A stretch of 64,000 nucleotides of DNA from Niallia sp. Man26. GTDB lineage: Bacteria; Bacillota; Bacilli; Bacillales; Cytobacillaceae. The stretch is from the NCBI RefSeq assembly GCF_022049065.2, contig NZ_CP095743.1, positions 2,061,001 through 2,125,000 of the forward strand, in the 5' to 3' direction. A model generated the notes under the pieces. That model saw only the letters and a list, made by a program, of their open reading frames with translations. It did no database searches and was not told where the DNA came from. This document shows, piece after piece, positions 8,381 to 18,317 of the stretch; positions within the stretch are counted from its first letter, which is position 1, and every line of letters starts with the position of its first letter. Made by a program: the position numbers and the translations under genes.

Positions 8381-9703
8381 TTATACCGTTTTATGAACAG
8401 ATTTATGCTCAAGCACATCACCGTAACGCTCTTTTTCAATTTGCTGCAATGTTTTTCCTCTTGTGTCAGGTGCAAGAATTATACCGATAATCATATGAAT
8501 CGCAAGGAAGGCAATCATTACTATACCTGCAACAGTAAACCCTAACGTATCCATCAATAGCGGCAGGATAAACGACCAGACTGCAATACCAGTTCGTACG
8601 ATAAAATACATAAGTCCTTGTGCACTCGCACGATATTTTGTCGGGAAAAGCTCACTTGTCCATAGAGCATAAAACGCTTGTGCACCAATTCCAGCTGCAG
8701 CTCCCCACAGAATAACAAAGGCAATCAGTGTCGGCCATGTCATTGGCATGAATGTCAGGATAATCCAAGCAACAAGTCCCATGCCTGCTCCAATTCCAAA
8801 CAATGTTTTCCGGCTGACCTTATCTCCAAGCTTCATAAACAGGAAGTATGTTGTCAGCACGGTGAACAGCCACAAAAATGCTTGCAGCATATTAGCCTGC
8901 CCTGTGCTTAACCCGCCGACATTTTCATAAATATACGGCATGAAATACCCCATTGCACCTGCTGTTAAATTCCAGAATAAATAAATTCCGATTAACAAAA
9001 CCAATGCCTGACGATTAGCTTTTAGTGTAAATAATTCCTTCAATACATTCGTTTTTGCTTTGCCTTGTAATGCTTCTGCTTTTTCTTTCGCTTGTTGTTC
9101 TTCCCAAATTTTCGATTCATCCAAGCCTCGTCTTATATACCATGTCACAAACGCGATAACCAGCAAGTGTAGAAAAATAATTCTTGAACCAGCAAGCCCT
9201 AGTGGAGCCAAAATAACTGCAAACACAAAGGTTAACGTTGGACCAATTGACCATGCCAACTGGGCGGTTCCGACATGGGCTGCCCGTTTATGCTGCGGAG
9301 ATTCTTCTGCGATATACGTCCATGAAACAGGAACACCGGCACCAACTGCCAACCCTGTAATAATCGTTCCGATTAGCAGCATCGGGAAATTGACAGAGGC
9401 TGCAATCAATGCAACACCAATCATATAGACGAGCAAATCATAGCTAAAAATAAATTTCCGTCCAAATTTATCTGTTAATGGCCCACCAATCAATGCACCT
9501 ATCGCCGCACCGAAAGCGTTTGCACTTAATGCACTTAACAACCCTACACCCATGCTGTCAATATTCAAGTATGCTTGCCACATTGTTAAACTGCTTGCAG
9601 CGGCGATAATAGAGCCTGCTTCAATATAGTTTGCCATTGCTACAGCAATCGTTGCTTTCCAGCCTGTTACGTTTTTTGCCGCAAATTTTTTGTCTTTCGC
9701 CAT
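8381..9703 (-). CDS. MFS sugar permease, probable L-rhamnose transporter
   Basis: A 440-residue major facilitator of the sugar-porter type with about 12 spans. Family motifs include GGPLTDKFGRKFIF after the second helix, a central basic loop of about 60 residues, and KLGDKVSRKTLFG in the second half. It ends with PDTRGKTLQQIEKERYG, very like the PETKGxSLEEIE tail of sugar porters. It lies between rhaM and rhaR in the rhamnose operon, so L-rhamnose/H+ symport is the likely job. It is not related to the E. coli RhaT family. Start supported by AAAGGAGAG upstream. Confidence 0.85.
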   Translation of the reverse strand: MAKDKKFAAKNVTGWKATIAVAMANYIEAGSIIAAASSLTMWQAYLNIDSMGVGLLSALSANAFGAAIGALIGGPLTDKFGRKFIFSYDLLVYMIGVALIAASVNFPMLLIGTIITGLAVGAGVPVSWTYIAEESPQHKRAAHVGTAQLAWSIGPTLTFVFAVILAPLGLAGSRIIFLHLLVIAFVTWYIRRGLDESKIWEEQQAKEKAEALQGKAKTNVLKELFTLKANRQALVLLIGIYLFWNLTAGAMGYFMPYIYENVGGLSTGQANMLQAFLWLFTVLTTYFLFMKLGDKVSRKTLFGIGAGMGLVAWIILTFMPMTWPTLIAFVILWGAAAGIGAQAFYALWTSELFPTKYRASAQGLMYFIVRTGIAVWSFILPLLMDTLGFTVAGIVMIAFLAIHMIIGIILAPDTRGKTLQQIEKERYGDVLEHKSVHKTV

Positions 9704-9744
9704 GTTCTCTCTCTCCTTTAGTCATCATGCACACCTTTAAATCG

Positions 9745-10059
9745 TTAATCCATATGGAAAACTTCTGCTAATGAAATAGTAACAGGACTGTTATCAGCAT
9801 TGGTTTCCATTAAAGGCTCCATGAATTCCCACCATTTCTGGTTGATGGCAGTGCTTGCCATCTTGCTCCATTTTTCCTCATCTTTTATTTCAACATAGCC
9901 AAACAGCTTGCTTGACTCTTTATCAAGAAATATCGTGTAGTTTTTTGCACCATGATCATGAAGTGCTGCTACCATTTCCGGCCATATTTCATTATGGCGT
10001 TTTTCATATTCAGCATGCTTATCTGGATAAACATTCATAATAAAGCCTTTGCGTATCAT
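9745..10059 (-). CDS. rhaM: L-rhamnose mutarotase
   Basis: A 104-residue protein interconverting alpha and beta anomers of L-rhamnose so that the isomerase gets its preferred form. Motifs match RhaM: MNVYPDKHAEYEKRHNEIWP with the catalytic histidine region, HGAKNYTIFLD, FGYVEIKDEEKW and QKWWEFMEPLM. I set the start at the ATG at 10059 rather than an ATG 11 codons upstream, because AAGGGGA lies nine bases before it and the result has exactly the E. coli RhaM length. It lies between rhaA and the permease. Confidence 0.95.
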   Translation of the reverse strand: MIRKGFIMNVYPDKHAEYEKRHNEIWPEMVAALHDHGAKNYTIFLDKESSKLFGYVEIKDEEKWSKMASTAINQKWWEFMEPLMETNADNSPVTISLAEVFHMD

Positions 10060-10138
10060 ACTCTCCATCCCCTTTTTTGTAAAGGTTTTCATTTTTGTTG
10101 TTTTTTCTCCTCCCTAATATTAGTGAGGAGTTAACAAA

Positions 10139-11392
10139 CTAGCGCTGAGCTAAAACATCCTGTTCATATGCTTTCACATTTTCCAGCCATGTTTCTCTTA
10201 CAGGCACATTCATTGTTTCACAATAATAATCCCAAACCGCTCCGAAAGGATATGTCTTAAATTCTTCCATTAATGCTAATCTTTCTGTGAAATTGCCACT
10301 TTCTTGCAGCTGTTTTAATTTCTCATTCGGCATCAATAGGGCATTAAGCAATGCCTTAATCATATTTCTTGTGCCGATTGTCCATGCTGCCACACGATTG
10401 ATGCTTGCGTCAAAGAAATCCAAGCCAATAAGCACCTTGTCAATGGCATTATTGCGGACAATCTCAAGACCAATTTCTTTTAGTTCATCATCAAGTATAA
10501 CGACATGGTCACTATCCCATCTGACAGGTCTTGATACATGAAGTGCTAATTTATCGGAAAACAGCAGCATCGATGAAATCTTATTGGATACTGTTTCAGT
10601 CGGGTGATAATGGCCTGTATCCATCAAGCAGAGCTTATTATTTTTTAAGGCATAGCCCATATAAAACTCATGAGAGCCGACAACATATGATTCAGATCCG
10701 ATGCCAAAGACTTTGCTTTCTACTGCATCTAAATTGTAGCGTTCATCCGTTTTTTCAGCATAGATTTTATCTAATGATTCCTTTAAGCGGATACGAGGTG
10801 TGAGTCTGTCACTTGGAATGTCTTTATATCCGTCTGGTATCCAAATATTTGTTAATGCAGGCGTTCCTAATTCCTTGCCAAAGTACTCTGCAATTTGTCT
10901 GCTTTTAATACAGTGTCTGATCCAAAACTCACGGATGTCTTCGTCTGGATGAGAAAGTGTCAGTCCGTCTTCTGCTTTTTTATGAGAAAATAAAGTCGGG
11001 TTAAAATCAAGGCCTAATCCTTGCTCTTTAGCCCAAGCTACCCAATTTTCGAAATGCTTCGGTTCAATTTCATCCCTTTCGACCGCTTCTCCGTTTGTTT
11101 CTGCATAAATGGCATGCAAGTTTACGCGATGTTTGCCGGGAATGAGCGATAAAGCTACTTCTAAATCACTGCGCAGCTGTTCAGGTGTAGTTGCTTTGCC
11201 AGGATAATTGCCTGTTACATCAATCCCGCCTGACAATTCACTTGGATTGGCCTCAAATCCGCCAATATCATCACCTTGCCAACAATGTATGGAAATAGGA
11301 ATCTCTTGTAACTTTTTCAAGGCTGCCTCTACATCCACGCCCCATTGTTCGTATTGTTTTTTTGCTGCTTCAAAGTTTTCTTTTACTGACAT
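10139..11392 (-). CDS. rhaA: L-rhamnose isomerase
   Basis: Converts L-rhamnose to L-rhamnulose using divalent metal ions in the cytoplasm; 417 residues, the normal length. Landmarks are [17 protein letters not shown] near residue 33, [21 protein letters not shown] around the first metal site and [20 protein letters not shown] at the second. Two adjacent ATG codons are possible starts; the second (11392) has the better seven-base spacing from AGGAGG. It follows rhaB by 12 bases and precedes rhaM, forming the core of the operon. Confidence 0.96.
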   Translation of the reverse strand: MSVKENFEAAKKQYEQWGVDVEAALKKLQEIPISIHCWQGDDIGGFEANPSELSGGIDVTGNYPGKATTPEQLRSDLEVALSLIPGKHRVNLHAIYAETNGEAVERDEIEPKHFENWVAWAKEQGLGLDFNPTLFSHKKAEDGLTLSHPDEDIREFWIRHCIKSRQIAEYFGKELGTPALTNIWIPDGYKDIPSDRLTPRIRLKESLDKIYAEKTDERYNLDAVESKVFGIGSESYVVGSHEFYMGYALKNNKLCLMDTGHYHPTETVSNKISSMLLFSDKLALHVSRPVRWDSDHVVILDDELKEIGLEIVRNNAIDKVLIGLDFFDASINRVAAWTIGTRNMIKALLNALLMPNEKLKQLQESGNFTERLALMEEFKTYPFGAVWDYYCETMNVPVRETWLENVKAYEQDVLAQR

Positions 11393-11404
11393 CATTGCGC
11401 CTCC

Positions 11405-12817
11405 TCATATTGTTTGTGCTGCTTCATATCCTTTTACATCAAAAGAATGCTTTATTAACTTCCTCGCTTCATGTATATCCTTTATTTCTCCTAAAGCAAT
11501 TAATTGCGAAACGATATTGCCGATTGCTGTTGCCTCAACAGGCCCTGCAAACACTTGCTTTTTTGTGGCATCAGCTATGAGCTGGTTCAGCAGTTCGTTT
11601 TGACAGCCCCCGCCGATAATATTAATCTTTGTAAATTTCTTCTCGAAGATTTCTTCAATTTCACCAATTGCTGCAACATAGCACTCTACTAGAGAGTCAT
11701 ATACACATTTGGCGATCTCACCTGGTGTTGAAGGAATAGCTTGATTTGTTTCTGCACAGTATTTTTGTATTTCTTCTATCATATTTTCTGGATTTAAAAA
11801 ACGGTCATCGTTAACATTGACAATCGATGTGAAGTGGCTTGCCGCTTTTGCAAGCTCCACAAATTCAGCAAATGAATATTGATTATCATAATTTCTGCGC
11901 ACTTCTTGAATCATCCATAATCCCATGATGTTCTTCAAAAACCGGAAGCGGTAGTCAATGCCTCCTTCATTTGTGAAGTTGTAATCCAATGCCTTCGTCA
12001 CACATATCGGGAACCTGTTTTCTACTCCAATTAAAGACCATGTGCCTGAACTGATATAAATAGTCTCCTCATGTTCCGGCACTGCAATTACGGCAGAAGC
12101 AGTGTCATGTGTCGCAGGCAGCACAACCTTTAAGCTGAACCCGAATTCCTCTGCCAACTCTTCTTTTATTTCTCCTAATACGGTGCCTGGTGTTTTGATT
12201 TCCTGAAAGATTTCTGGTTTGATAGAAATCGCTTCAAGCAATTGTTTATCCCACTTTTTCGTAAAGGCATTAACGAGCTGTGTGGACGTGGCATTAGTAT
12301 ATTCATTAACCGCTTTACCTGTCAGCAAGTAATGGAAGTAATCTGGAATCATTAAAAATGTAGCTGCTTTATCCAAACTTTCTTGATCTGTTTTCTGAAG
12401 GGCGCGGAGCTGATACATCGTATTGAATTTTTGAAACTGAATGCCGGTTTCCAAGTAAATCCTTTCCTTGATGATATGCTCGAAAACCTCCTCCATCATG
12501 CCGTCAGTCCGGTCATCCCTGTAAGACACTGCCTCTGTCAGCAGCTCACCGTTATCATCGAGCAGTACAAAGTCGACTGCCCATGTATCAATGCCGATAC
12601 TTTCCGGCTTTACATTTAAATCACTGCATTTTTTTATTCCTTGTTTTATTTCGACAAAGAGCTGCTCTAAATCCCAGCAATAGTATTGTCCTTTTTTGAC
12701 AATGCTGTTCGAAAAGCGGTGCACTTCTTCCAAAAACAGTCTCCCCTGTTTTAAAGAACCGAGCATCAGTCGCCCGCTTGAGGCTCCAATATCAACGGCC
12801 AAGACAGATTTGTTCAT
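11405..12817 (-). CDS. rhaB: Rhamnulokinase
   Basis: FGGY-family sugar kinase that phosphorylates L-rhamnulose at O1 with ATP; 470 residues. It starts with the ATP-binding AVDIGASSGRLMLG, continues with GIDTWAVDFVLLD, PATHDTASAV and SSGTWSLIGVE, and ends with the adenine-binding IIGGGCQNELLNQLIADAT. These fit RhaB closely. AAGGAGAGG lies before the ATG. It is the first gene of the leftward rhamnose operon. Its upstream region carries a cre-like site and a perfect AAAATAACGTTATTTT palindrome. Confidence 0.95.
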   Translation of the reverse strand: MNKSVLAVDIGASSGRLMLGSLKQGRLFLEEVHRFSNSIVKKGQYYCWDLEQLFVEIKQGIKKCSDLNVKPESIGIDTWAVDFVLLDDNGELLTEAVSYRDDRTDGMMEEVFEHIIKERIYLETGIQFQKFNTMYQLRALQKTDQESLDKAATFLMIPDYFHYLLTGKAVNEYTNATSTQLVNAFTKKWDKQLLEAISIKPEIFQEIKTPGTVLGEIKEELAEEFGFSLKVVLPATHDTASAVIAVPEHEETIYISSGTWSLIGVENRFPICVTKALDYNFTNEGGIDYRFRFLKNIMGLWMIQEVRRNYDNQYSFAEFVELAKAASHFTSIVNVNDDRFLNPENMIEEIQKYCAETNQAIPSTPGEIAKCVYDSLVECYVAAIGEIEEIFEKKFTKINIIGGGCQNELLNQLIADATKKQVFAGPVEATAIGNIVSQLIALGEIKDIHEARKLIKHSFDVKGYEAAQTI

Positions 12818-12842
12818 ATAATACCTCTCCTTGTTCCCCTTT

Positions 12843-12904
12843 TGAAAACGTTTCCTAATTAGTATTTTACTGAATGAAAACGCATAATAAAATAACGTTA
12901 TTTT
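12843..12904 (-). promoter_or_regulatory. rhaB control region: cre-like site and palindrome
   Basis: At 12843-12856 TGAAAACGTTTCCT resembles a cre site (best agreement with TGAAAACGTTTTCA). At 12889-12904 lies a perfect 16-base palindrome AAAATAACGTTATTTT, which could bind the AraC-type or DeoR-type regulator. Both lie within 90 bases of the rhaB start. Confidence 0.5.
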
Positions 12905-12948
12905 TCTTATTTGTTGTCCTTAAATTCCTAAATAGTAAAATTAACCAC

Positions 12949-12978
12949 AAAAAAACCGGCAAGTTTCGCTACCTTGCC
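12949..12978 (-). terminator. Terminator after the first AraC regulator gene
   Basis: Arms GGCAAG / CTTGCC at 12958-12978, followed on the minus strand by CC and seven T. The first arm overlaps the last codons of the AraC gene. Confidence 0.8.
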
Positions 12979-13934
12979 AGTGCTTTTCTCAGTTCTTTTG
13001 GTGTTTTCTTATATTTTTCTTTAAAGATTCGGTAAAAATAACTGATATTATCATAGCCTACTTCTTCCACTACGGTCCGGACAGGAAAATCGGTCGTTTC
13101 CAGTAGTTCTTTCGCTTTCGTTAAGCGCTTTTCCTGTATTAAATCTTTAAATGTAAAGCCAGTCGCTTTTTTAATATTTTTACTTAAGCTTGAGCTAGAT
13201 TGCATTAAGTGATTGGCAAGCTCCTGAAGAGTGCCGCTTTTATAGTGCTCTTCAATATATTTTAATGATTCAACAATAAGGAAATGCTGAGAAGAGGATG
13301 AAAGGTTTTTCGTGATTTTATCCGTATTTTTCACAAGCTCAATTAAAAGCAGACCCATATACAGCTTCATTTTTGATTCTGCTAGCAGGGAGTTTGCGTT
13401 CTCCTCCTTAATGAGATTTTCAACCAGTACTTGAATTTCCGCCACATCTGCTACAGCATAATATAAATATTGTCCATTTTGCGTGTGATTAAATAAGCTG
13501 TTAATTAAAAACTCGGTAATGATATTCTCACCGTTTAAGTATTGAAAGATAAATTGAAAAAACAATGGCTGAATAATGAAATTAAGGACAAGATCATCTT
13601 CCCCGCATGCCTCAATCTCATGCTCGATATGCTGATTAAGAAAAAGCAGCTCCCCTTTTTTCAAAATAATGGCGTTATTATCTACCTTTTGCCGCAGTTC
13701 TCCCTTCACAACATAATTAATTTCAATATAGTTATGTTTGTGCTTTGGAAAATCAATAAATCTAGTATGTTTCCTAACGGTTATCATTTTGTTTTTATCC
13801 AGAAATTTTTCACTTTCAATAATGAAATGATTTTGACTTGTATATAGGTCTTTCCTGACCTTTTTCTCTTGAGATAATATCTCGGCCTCTTCTTCTGTCA
13901 GTTCCATTAATTGCTTTAAAAGAAGTGCATCCAT
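12969..13934 (-). CDS. AraC-family transcriptional regulator (cupin sensor), rhamnose-side copy
   Basis: A 321-residue AraC regulator. The N-terminal half contains a cupin-like sugar-sensing core, FPKHKHNYIEINYVVKG and LLFLNQHIEHEI. The C-terminal 100 residues form the two helix-turn-helix motifs, TLQELANHLMQSSSSLSKNI and the signature YDNISYFYRIFKEKYKKTPK. I moved the start to the ATG at 13934 because AGGGGGA lies seven bases before it. It lies directly upstream of the rhaB operon on the same strand and is a paralogue of the AraC at 18318. It probably activates rhamnose or rhamnoside genes; the effector is inferred from position. Confidence 0.88.
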   Translation of the reverse strand: MDALLLKQLMELTEEEAEILSQEKKVRKDLYTSQNHFIIESEKFLDKNKMITVRKHTRFIDFPKHKHNYIEINYVVKGELRQKVDNNAIILKKGELLFLNQHIEHEIEACGEDDLVLNFIIQPLFFQFIFQYLNGENIITEFLINSLFNHTQNGQYLYYAVADVAEIQVLVENLIKEENANSLLAESKMKLYMGLLLIELVKNTDKITKNLSSSSQHFLIVESLKYIEEHYKSGTLQELANHLMQSSSSLSKNIKKATGFTFKDLIQEKRLTKAKELLETTDFPVRTVVEEVGYDNISYFYRIFKEKYKKTPKELRKALAR

Positions 13935-14028
13935 ATAAATTCCCCCTGACTTCTCAGTTAGAAGCTTCATTACTATATTACTAACAATCTCAAAGTTTAG
14001 GCAATCAAAAAATGAAACCGTTTTACTA

Positions 14029-14070
14029 AAAAAAAAAAAAACAGGATTGATATAAAACCAGTCCTGTTTT
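14029..14070 (-). terminator. Terminator after the GH106-like gene
   Basis: Arms AAAACAGGA / TCCTGTTTT separated by about 15 bases, followed on the minus strand by a run of more than ten T. It lies just beyond the glycosidase stop at 14079. Confidence 0.8.
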
Positions 14071-14078
14071 AGCTGCGA

Positions 14079-16733
14079 CTATTTTTGAAATGTTTTTAGT
14101 TTCACACTTCCAAGCAGCCCAGTTGGCTGCAAGATTCTGTATTGAGAAAGATAGTCTTTTTGGGCAGTTCCAAGTGTATTCGTCACTTCCACTGTCAACA
14201 AATTCCGGCCTTTTTGAACAAAGGGAGAAATATCATAAACGTATGGCTTACTTACCTTTACTCCTGCAGAAGAGCCATTTATAAACACTTCGGCAATTTC
14301 ATAAGCTTCGCCTAAATCAAGCTGATAATCAGTTGAACAATCATTTATGAATAACTCTTTTTGGTATCGAACACTACCAGAAAATGCTGGATACAAAGAA
14401 GGTTTAGCGATGTTTGTTAATTCCTCCAACACAAAGCTTTTATGGAAGCTCGGATACTCAGCTGCTGTTGCTAATGCAACCTCCCACGGGCCAGTTATTT
14501 CACATTCTCCCGTTTGCTTGCTGGCAGGAACTTGTTGAGCGTCGAGCTGACAATCGGACACAATCCATATTGCTGCTTCCTGCGGTGCCAAGAATAATGG
14601 AATTTCATTTTGAATTGTCTCCACCCAACGAAGGCAATTGTTTTCCCATGGATCATATTTATATAGATAACCTGATTCCTTGAGTGTCACTTTATTGATA
14701 ATCTCACTATCTGGTGATTCATTAAAAAACATATACACGGTGTTTTCTAAATGATGATATTGGTAATATCGCAGGTCAGCTGCTGCCTTTTCTAACATAA
14801 TTTCATAGGCCCCTTCTGCTCTCATCATGCTTGCAAGCTTTTCTAAAGGCACTATCTTGACTTGTTCTGATTCTTCTAGCCATTTTATTTCGTCACTTAC
14901 TAAATCATCCTCACTTGCTCCAACAGGGAGAGCATTAATAAATATCAGCATTGCTCCGGCGCGAATCAGCTGTGCTGCTTTTTCAAAGAATGCTTTCGGC
15001 AGCCGTTCTGCATATGGAATGACTAGGTTATGAAACTCCTCCTGATGTAAGAGGATTTTATTATTTTTCACCTCAGCATTCATAAGCAAGTCTAGTGATA
15101 CTATATCAAAATCGATTTGATTCTGTGTTAATACCTTTGCTGGTTTTTGGAAAAGCATTGCATTCCCTGACCACTCTGCTTCTGCATGATAAAGAATTAG
15201 TGATGTGGCGACATGCTGTCCGTCACTTAACAGCTCTGACACCCGATTTGTATAATTCATTAATAAATGCAAATAGCGATGCTGCGGATTGATGCCATGT
15301 GCATAAAAATGGGGCGGACAGTCTGCATCTGGAAATGGTGCCATGTCAAAAGAATGGGGCACAAAGTGATTGATTCCTCTAACAAGCATATGGTCTGTCA
15401 TCCATTTCATCAGATTTAATCCTTCAGACCAGCCGTAGGCTCCGTATATTTCACACATTGTTCTGCCTTTTTTCTGGGAGTCCAAATGACCAAGCGATGC
15501 CCCAAGTTTACCTAAGCCATAATGAAAGAATTCTCCGTCCCATCCTGTTGAAGTGAATGTTTTGAAATAGCCTTCATCCATTCCAGGAAGGAGCTGATGC
15601 AAGACTACATCAATGCCTGACATACTTTGGCCGCCAAGTGCGCGGAAGAAATGTCCGGCACCATAGCCTAATCTTCCATGTGCATTATTATCCTCTATTA
15701 AATGACCAACATATTCTACCCCATGCTCAGTACACCAGTGAGCTAGTTTATTTGTAAAATTTTCTGCATACATTTTTGAAACGAGATTCATATAAGCATG
15801 CCTTATTTGATGCTGTTTTTTTGTACCATCTGTAAGGAGCAGAGGCAATAGTTCCTTGGCTGATTTTCCGAATGTCTCCTCCAACATAGCAACGATGTTT
15901 GCATGCCACGGCAGCACCATTTCCGTTTTTCCGATAATAGCATCCGGGCCTTTTATATTGCCGAATCTAGGTTCATCTGTAAAAAAACCAGCAATCGTTG
16001 TCCCGAAATACGATGAGAATTTGTCAAAATGAGGCTGATAAACTGTATCTATTAATACTTGGGTGGCATTTGGATCAATTGGATTTAAATAACCTTCTGT
16101 TGATCTTTCTCCACCGCTGAAAGTTTCTACTAAAATAAAAATTCGCCAATTGCCTTCTGGAACATCCCAATAAACAACACCATTTTCTAAATGCTTCGTA
16201 ATATCAACAAGTGTATCGGTATCGACTGTATTGTAATCTATGATTTTTGCAGCTATTATGCCAATAATCTGGTCAGCTGTGTCCTTTTGTCCGTTTATTT
16301 CCGCAGTTCCGTCTGTTCCTACAGACAGAATTGAATTTCGGTCCCCACTTGCATGTCTAACGATAATGCCAGCATTTCTTTGCGGGCCATGAAAATCAAG
16401 CTGTGTTATTTTTAAAAATTTCTTTCTTAATTCTGGATGATGCTTTATTATTGCCCCGTTTGCATAGCCTGTTGGAAAATGTGCATCATCAAACAACCAT
16501 ACCTTCATGTTCTTTTCCTTAGCCACTTCTAATACGATCTGTAAATCTTTCCACCATCTTTCACCGACAAAATCAGGATGGGGCCGGGGCTCGACGCAAA
16601 CCGCTCTTATCCCGCTTTTATAAATTTCGTGCATATATTCCTCAATTACTTCCTCAGACTCTCCATGCATCCATAGAAAAGGAAATATATAATTATTTTC
16701 TTGCTGCGTTAATAATTTAGTTAATTTTTCCAT
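14079..16733 (-). CDS. Cytoplasmic GH106-like glycoside hydrolase (putative alpha-L-rhamnosidase)
   Basis: An 884-residue protein with no signal peptide. The N-terminal half is a TIM-barrel of the type seen in GH106-like enzymes: FLWMHGESEEVIEEYM, CVEPRPHPDFVGERWW, KVWLFDDAHFPTGYANG and TTIAGFFTDEPRFGN. A middle Rossmann-like region follows. The last 170 residues are jelly-roll domains with RYQKELFINDC, EVFINGSSAGVKVSKPYVYD and GRNLLTVEVTNTLGT. GH106 members are alpha-L-rhamnosidases, but relatives with other activities exist, so the substrate is inferred. Its start overlaps the PTS gene by 17 bases, implying coupled translation and action on a PTS-imported, phosphorylated sugar. It lies next to the rhamnose operon. 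Confidence 0.75.
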   Translation of the reverse strand: MEKLTKLLTQQENNYIFPFLWMHGESEEVIEEYMHEIYKSGIRAVCVEPRPHPDFVGERWWKDLQIVLEVAKEKNMKVWLFDDAHFPTGYANGAIIKHHPELRKKFLKITQLDFHGPQRNAGIIVRHASGDRNSILSVGTDGTAEINGQKDTADQIIGIIAAKIIDYNTVDTDTLVDITKHLENGVVYWDVPEGNWRIFILVETFSGGERSTEGYLNPIDPNATQVLIDTVYQPHFDKFSSYFGTTIAGFFTDEPRFGNIKGPDAIIGKTEMVLPWHANIVAMLEETFGKSAKELLPLLLTDGTKKQHQIRHAYMNLVSKMYAENFTNKLAHWCTEHGVEYVGHLIEDNNAHGRLGYGAGHFFRALGGQSMSGIDVVLHQLLPGMDEGYFKTFTSTGWDGEFFHYGLGKLGASLGHLDSQKKGRTMCEIYGAYGWSEGLNLMKWMTDHMLVRGINHFVPHSFDMAPFPDADCPPHFYAHGINPQHRYLHLLMNYTNRVSELLSDGQHVATSLILYHAEAEWSGNAMLFQKPAKVLTQNQIDFDIVSLDLLMNAEVKNNKILLHQEEFHNLVIPYAERLPKAFFEKAAQLIRAGAMLIFINALPVGASEDDLVSDEIKWLEESEQVKIVPLEKLASMMRAEGAYEIMLEKAAADLRYYQYHHLENTVYMFFNESPDSEIINKVTLKESGYLYKYDPWENNCLRWVETIQNEIPLFLAPQEAAIWIVSDCQLDAQQVPASKQTGECEITGPWEVALATAAEYPSFHKSFVLEELTNIAKPSLYPAFSGSVRYQKELFINDCSTDYQLDLGEAYEIAEVFINGSSAGVKVSKPYVYDISPFVQKGRNLLTVEVTNTLGTAQKDYLSQYRILQPTGLLGSVKLKTFQK

Positions 16734-18135
16734 TATATCTCCCTGCCCTATTTTTTTTAACCATTAATTTAGCTGTTTGCTTTCCAGTCAGAATATAAGT
16801 AATAGCTAATGTTACGAAAAATGCTACAAGCGCTGAAATTATATAAGCTGTAAAGCTAGAATCAATCCCTTTTGGATTGATGAACAGTGGTGCAGCGAAA
16901 AGTGCATTGCCGCCAAATCCATACATTTTTGCATTCATAAAGGCTGTTATGCCCCCGGCAATTCCTCCACCTATAAAGGCAGCGACAAATGGCTTTTTGT
17001 AGGGAATCGCAATACTGTAAATAATCGGCTCCGTTACTCCAAAGAGCCCTGTCATGCCTGTCGAAAATCCTAGTGAGCGATTCGCTTTATCTTTTTGCTT
17101 TAAAGCAAAACCAATGGCTGCTCCTGCCAAGGCAAATACAGTTACATTTAAAATGGCATTGATCGGGTCTTCTCCCATTGTTGTAATATTGTTCATTAGA
17201 ATCGGGATAAACGCATAATGCAGACCAAAGATAACGACCAATTGCCAAAATGCTCCAAGGATTATTCCTGTTATTACTGGGCTTATCCCATAAACTGCTT
17301 GTGTACCAGATGCAAGAATATCACTTAAATAAGTCATCAGCGGTCCAATTAATAAAAAGGTTGTAGGTACTGTAATGATGAGAACAAGGAGCGGAGTCAG
17401 GAAGAACTTCACCGCATCCGGCACTTTATCTTTTATTCTTTTTTCTATAAATGCTGCCAAGGCAACTGCTGCAATAATCGGAAACACCGAATTTCCATAA
17501 CTCGCCAGCACAACCGGTATTTGCAGGAACGTAATATGAGCTCCTTCATTGTAAAGAGCAGTAATATTAGGGTAAACAAGCCCTGCTCCAATCGTTGCTG
17601 CCACAAATGGATTGGAGTTCAGTTTCATCGCAGCAGAAACGCCAAGAATAATCGGCATAAAATAGAAGAATCCATCTGAAAAAGCGTACAATATTTGATA
17701 GGTGCCACTTTCAGTTGATAGCAGCTGAAAGGAAGTAAAACCTGCAAGCAAGCCCTTTATGATACCGGCGGCTGTCATGACACCCATTACTGGGAAGAGA
17801 ATGCCAGATATGAGTTTAAAAAAGCGATTAAATGCCCCTTCTTTGACTTGACTAGAACGTTCGGTATTTTGTGCAGACTGCTCATGCTCTATCGATAGCA
17901 GTTTTATAACCTGATCATATGCTTTCGACACTCCTGTTCCAACAATTATCTGATATTGTCCGCCAGATACAGCTGTTCCTAATACACCTTGTATTTTTTT
18001 TATGGCTTCTGTGTTTGCTTTGCTTTCATCCTTCAGCACGAATCGCAGCCTTGTCATACAATGTGTAATGCTTGAAACATTTTCCTTGCCTCCAATTTCA
18101 GAAACAACACTTTCTGCCAACTTTGTATAATCCAT
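16717..18135 (-). CDS. PTS beta-glucoside-type transporter subunit IIBC
   Basis: A 472-residue PTS permease of the glucose-sucrose-beta-glucoside superfamily. The N-terminal IIB domain (residues 1-85) has the phosphorylated cysteine in SSITHCMTRLRFVLKD. A IIC domain of about 10 spans follows, with ISGILFPVMGVMTAAGIIKG near residue 110 and the loop GLFGVTEPIIYSIAIPYKKP. There is no C-terminal IIA domain, so an EIIA must act in trans. It heads a two-gene operon with the overlapping GH106-like gene. Its substrate would be a disaccharide bearing a phosphorylatable primary hydroxyl. GAGGAG lies eight bases before the ATG. Confidence 0.9.
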   Translation of the reverse strand: MDYTKLAESVVSEIGGKENVSSITHCMTRLRFVLKDESKANTEAIKKIQGVLGTAVSGGQYQIIVGTGVSKAYDQVIKLLSIEHEQSAQNTERSSQVKEGAFNRFFKLISGILFPVMGVMTAAGIIKGLLAGFTSFQLLSTESGTYQILYAFSDGFFYFMPIILGVSAAMKLNSNPFVAATIGAGLVYPNITALYNEGAHITFLQIPVVLASYGNSVFPIIAAVALAAFIEKRIKDKVPDAVKFFLTPLLVLIITVPTTFLLIGPLMTYLSDILASGTQAVYGISPVITGIILGAFWQLVVIFGLHYAFIPILMNNITTMGEDPINAILNVTVFALAGAAIGFALKQKDKANRSLGFSTGMTGLFGVTEPIIYSIAIPYKKPFVAAFIGGGIAGGITAFMNAKMYGFGGNALFAAPLFINPKGIDSSFTAYIISALVAFFVTLAITYILTGKQTAKLMVKKNRAGRYNGKIN

Positions 18136-18212
18136 TTACGCCACTCCTCTATCGGTATATGACCAACTAATTTACCTGCCTTTGCATTACGTTAATTCAG
18201 TAATATCGTTAT

Positions 18213-18226
18213 TGGAACCGCTAACA
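18213..18226. promoter_or_regulatory. cre-like site between the PTS gene and AraC
   Basis: TGGAACCGCTAACA fits TGWNANCGNTNWCA except for one position. It lies in the 182-base divergent control region, about 80 bases from the PTS start. Confidence 0.55.
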
Positions 18227-18317
18227 ATTTTTATTGTAATGTAAATATATTTATATTAAAATTGCTGAATATAACTACTTACTTTACCAAACTTAACTTT
18301 TTAGAAAGAGGTGGAGC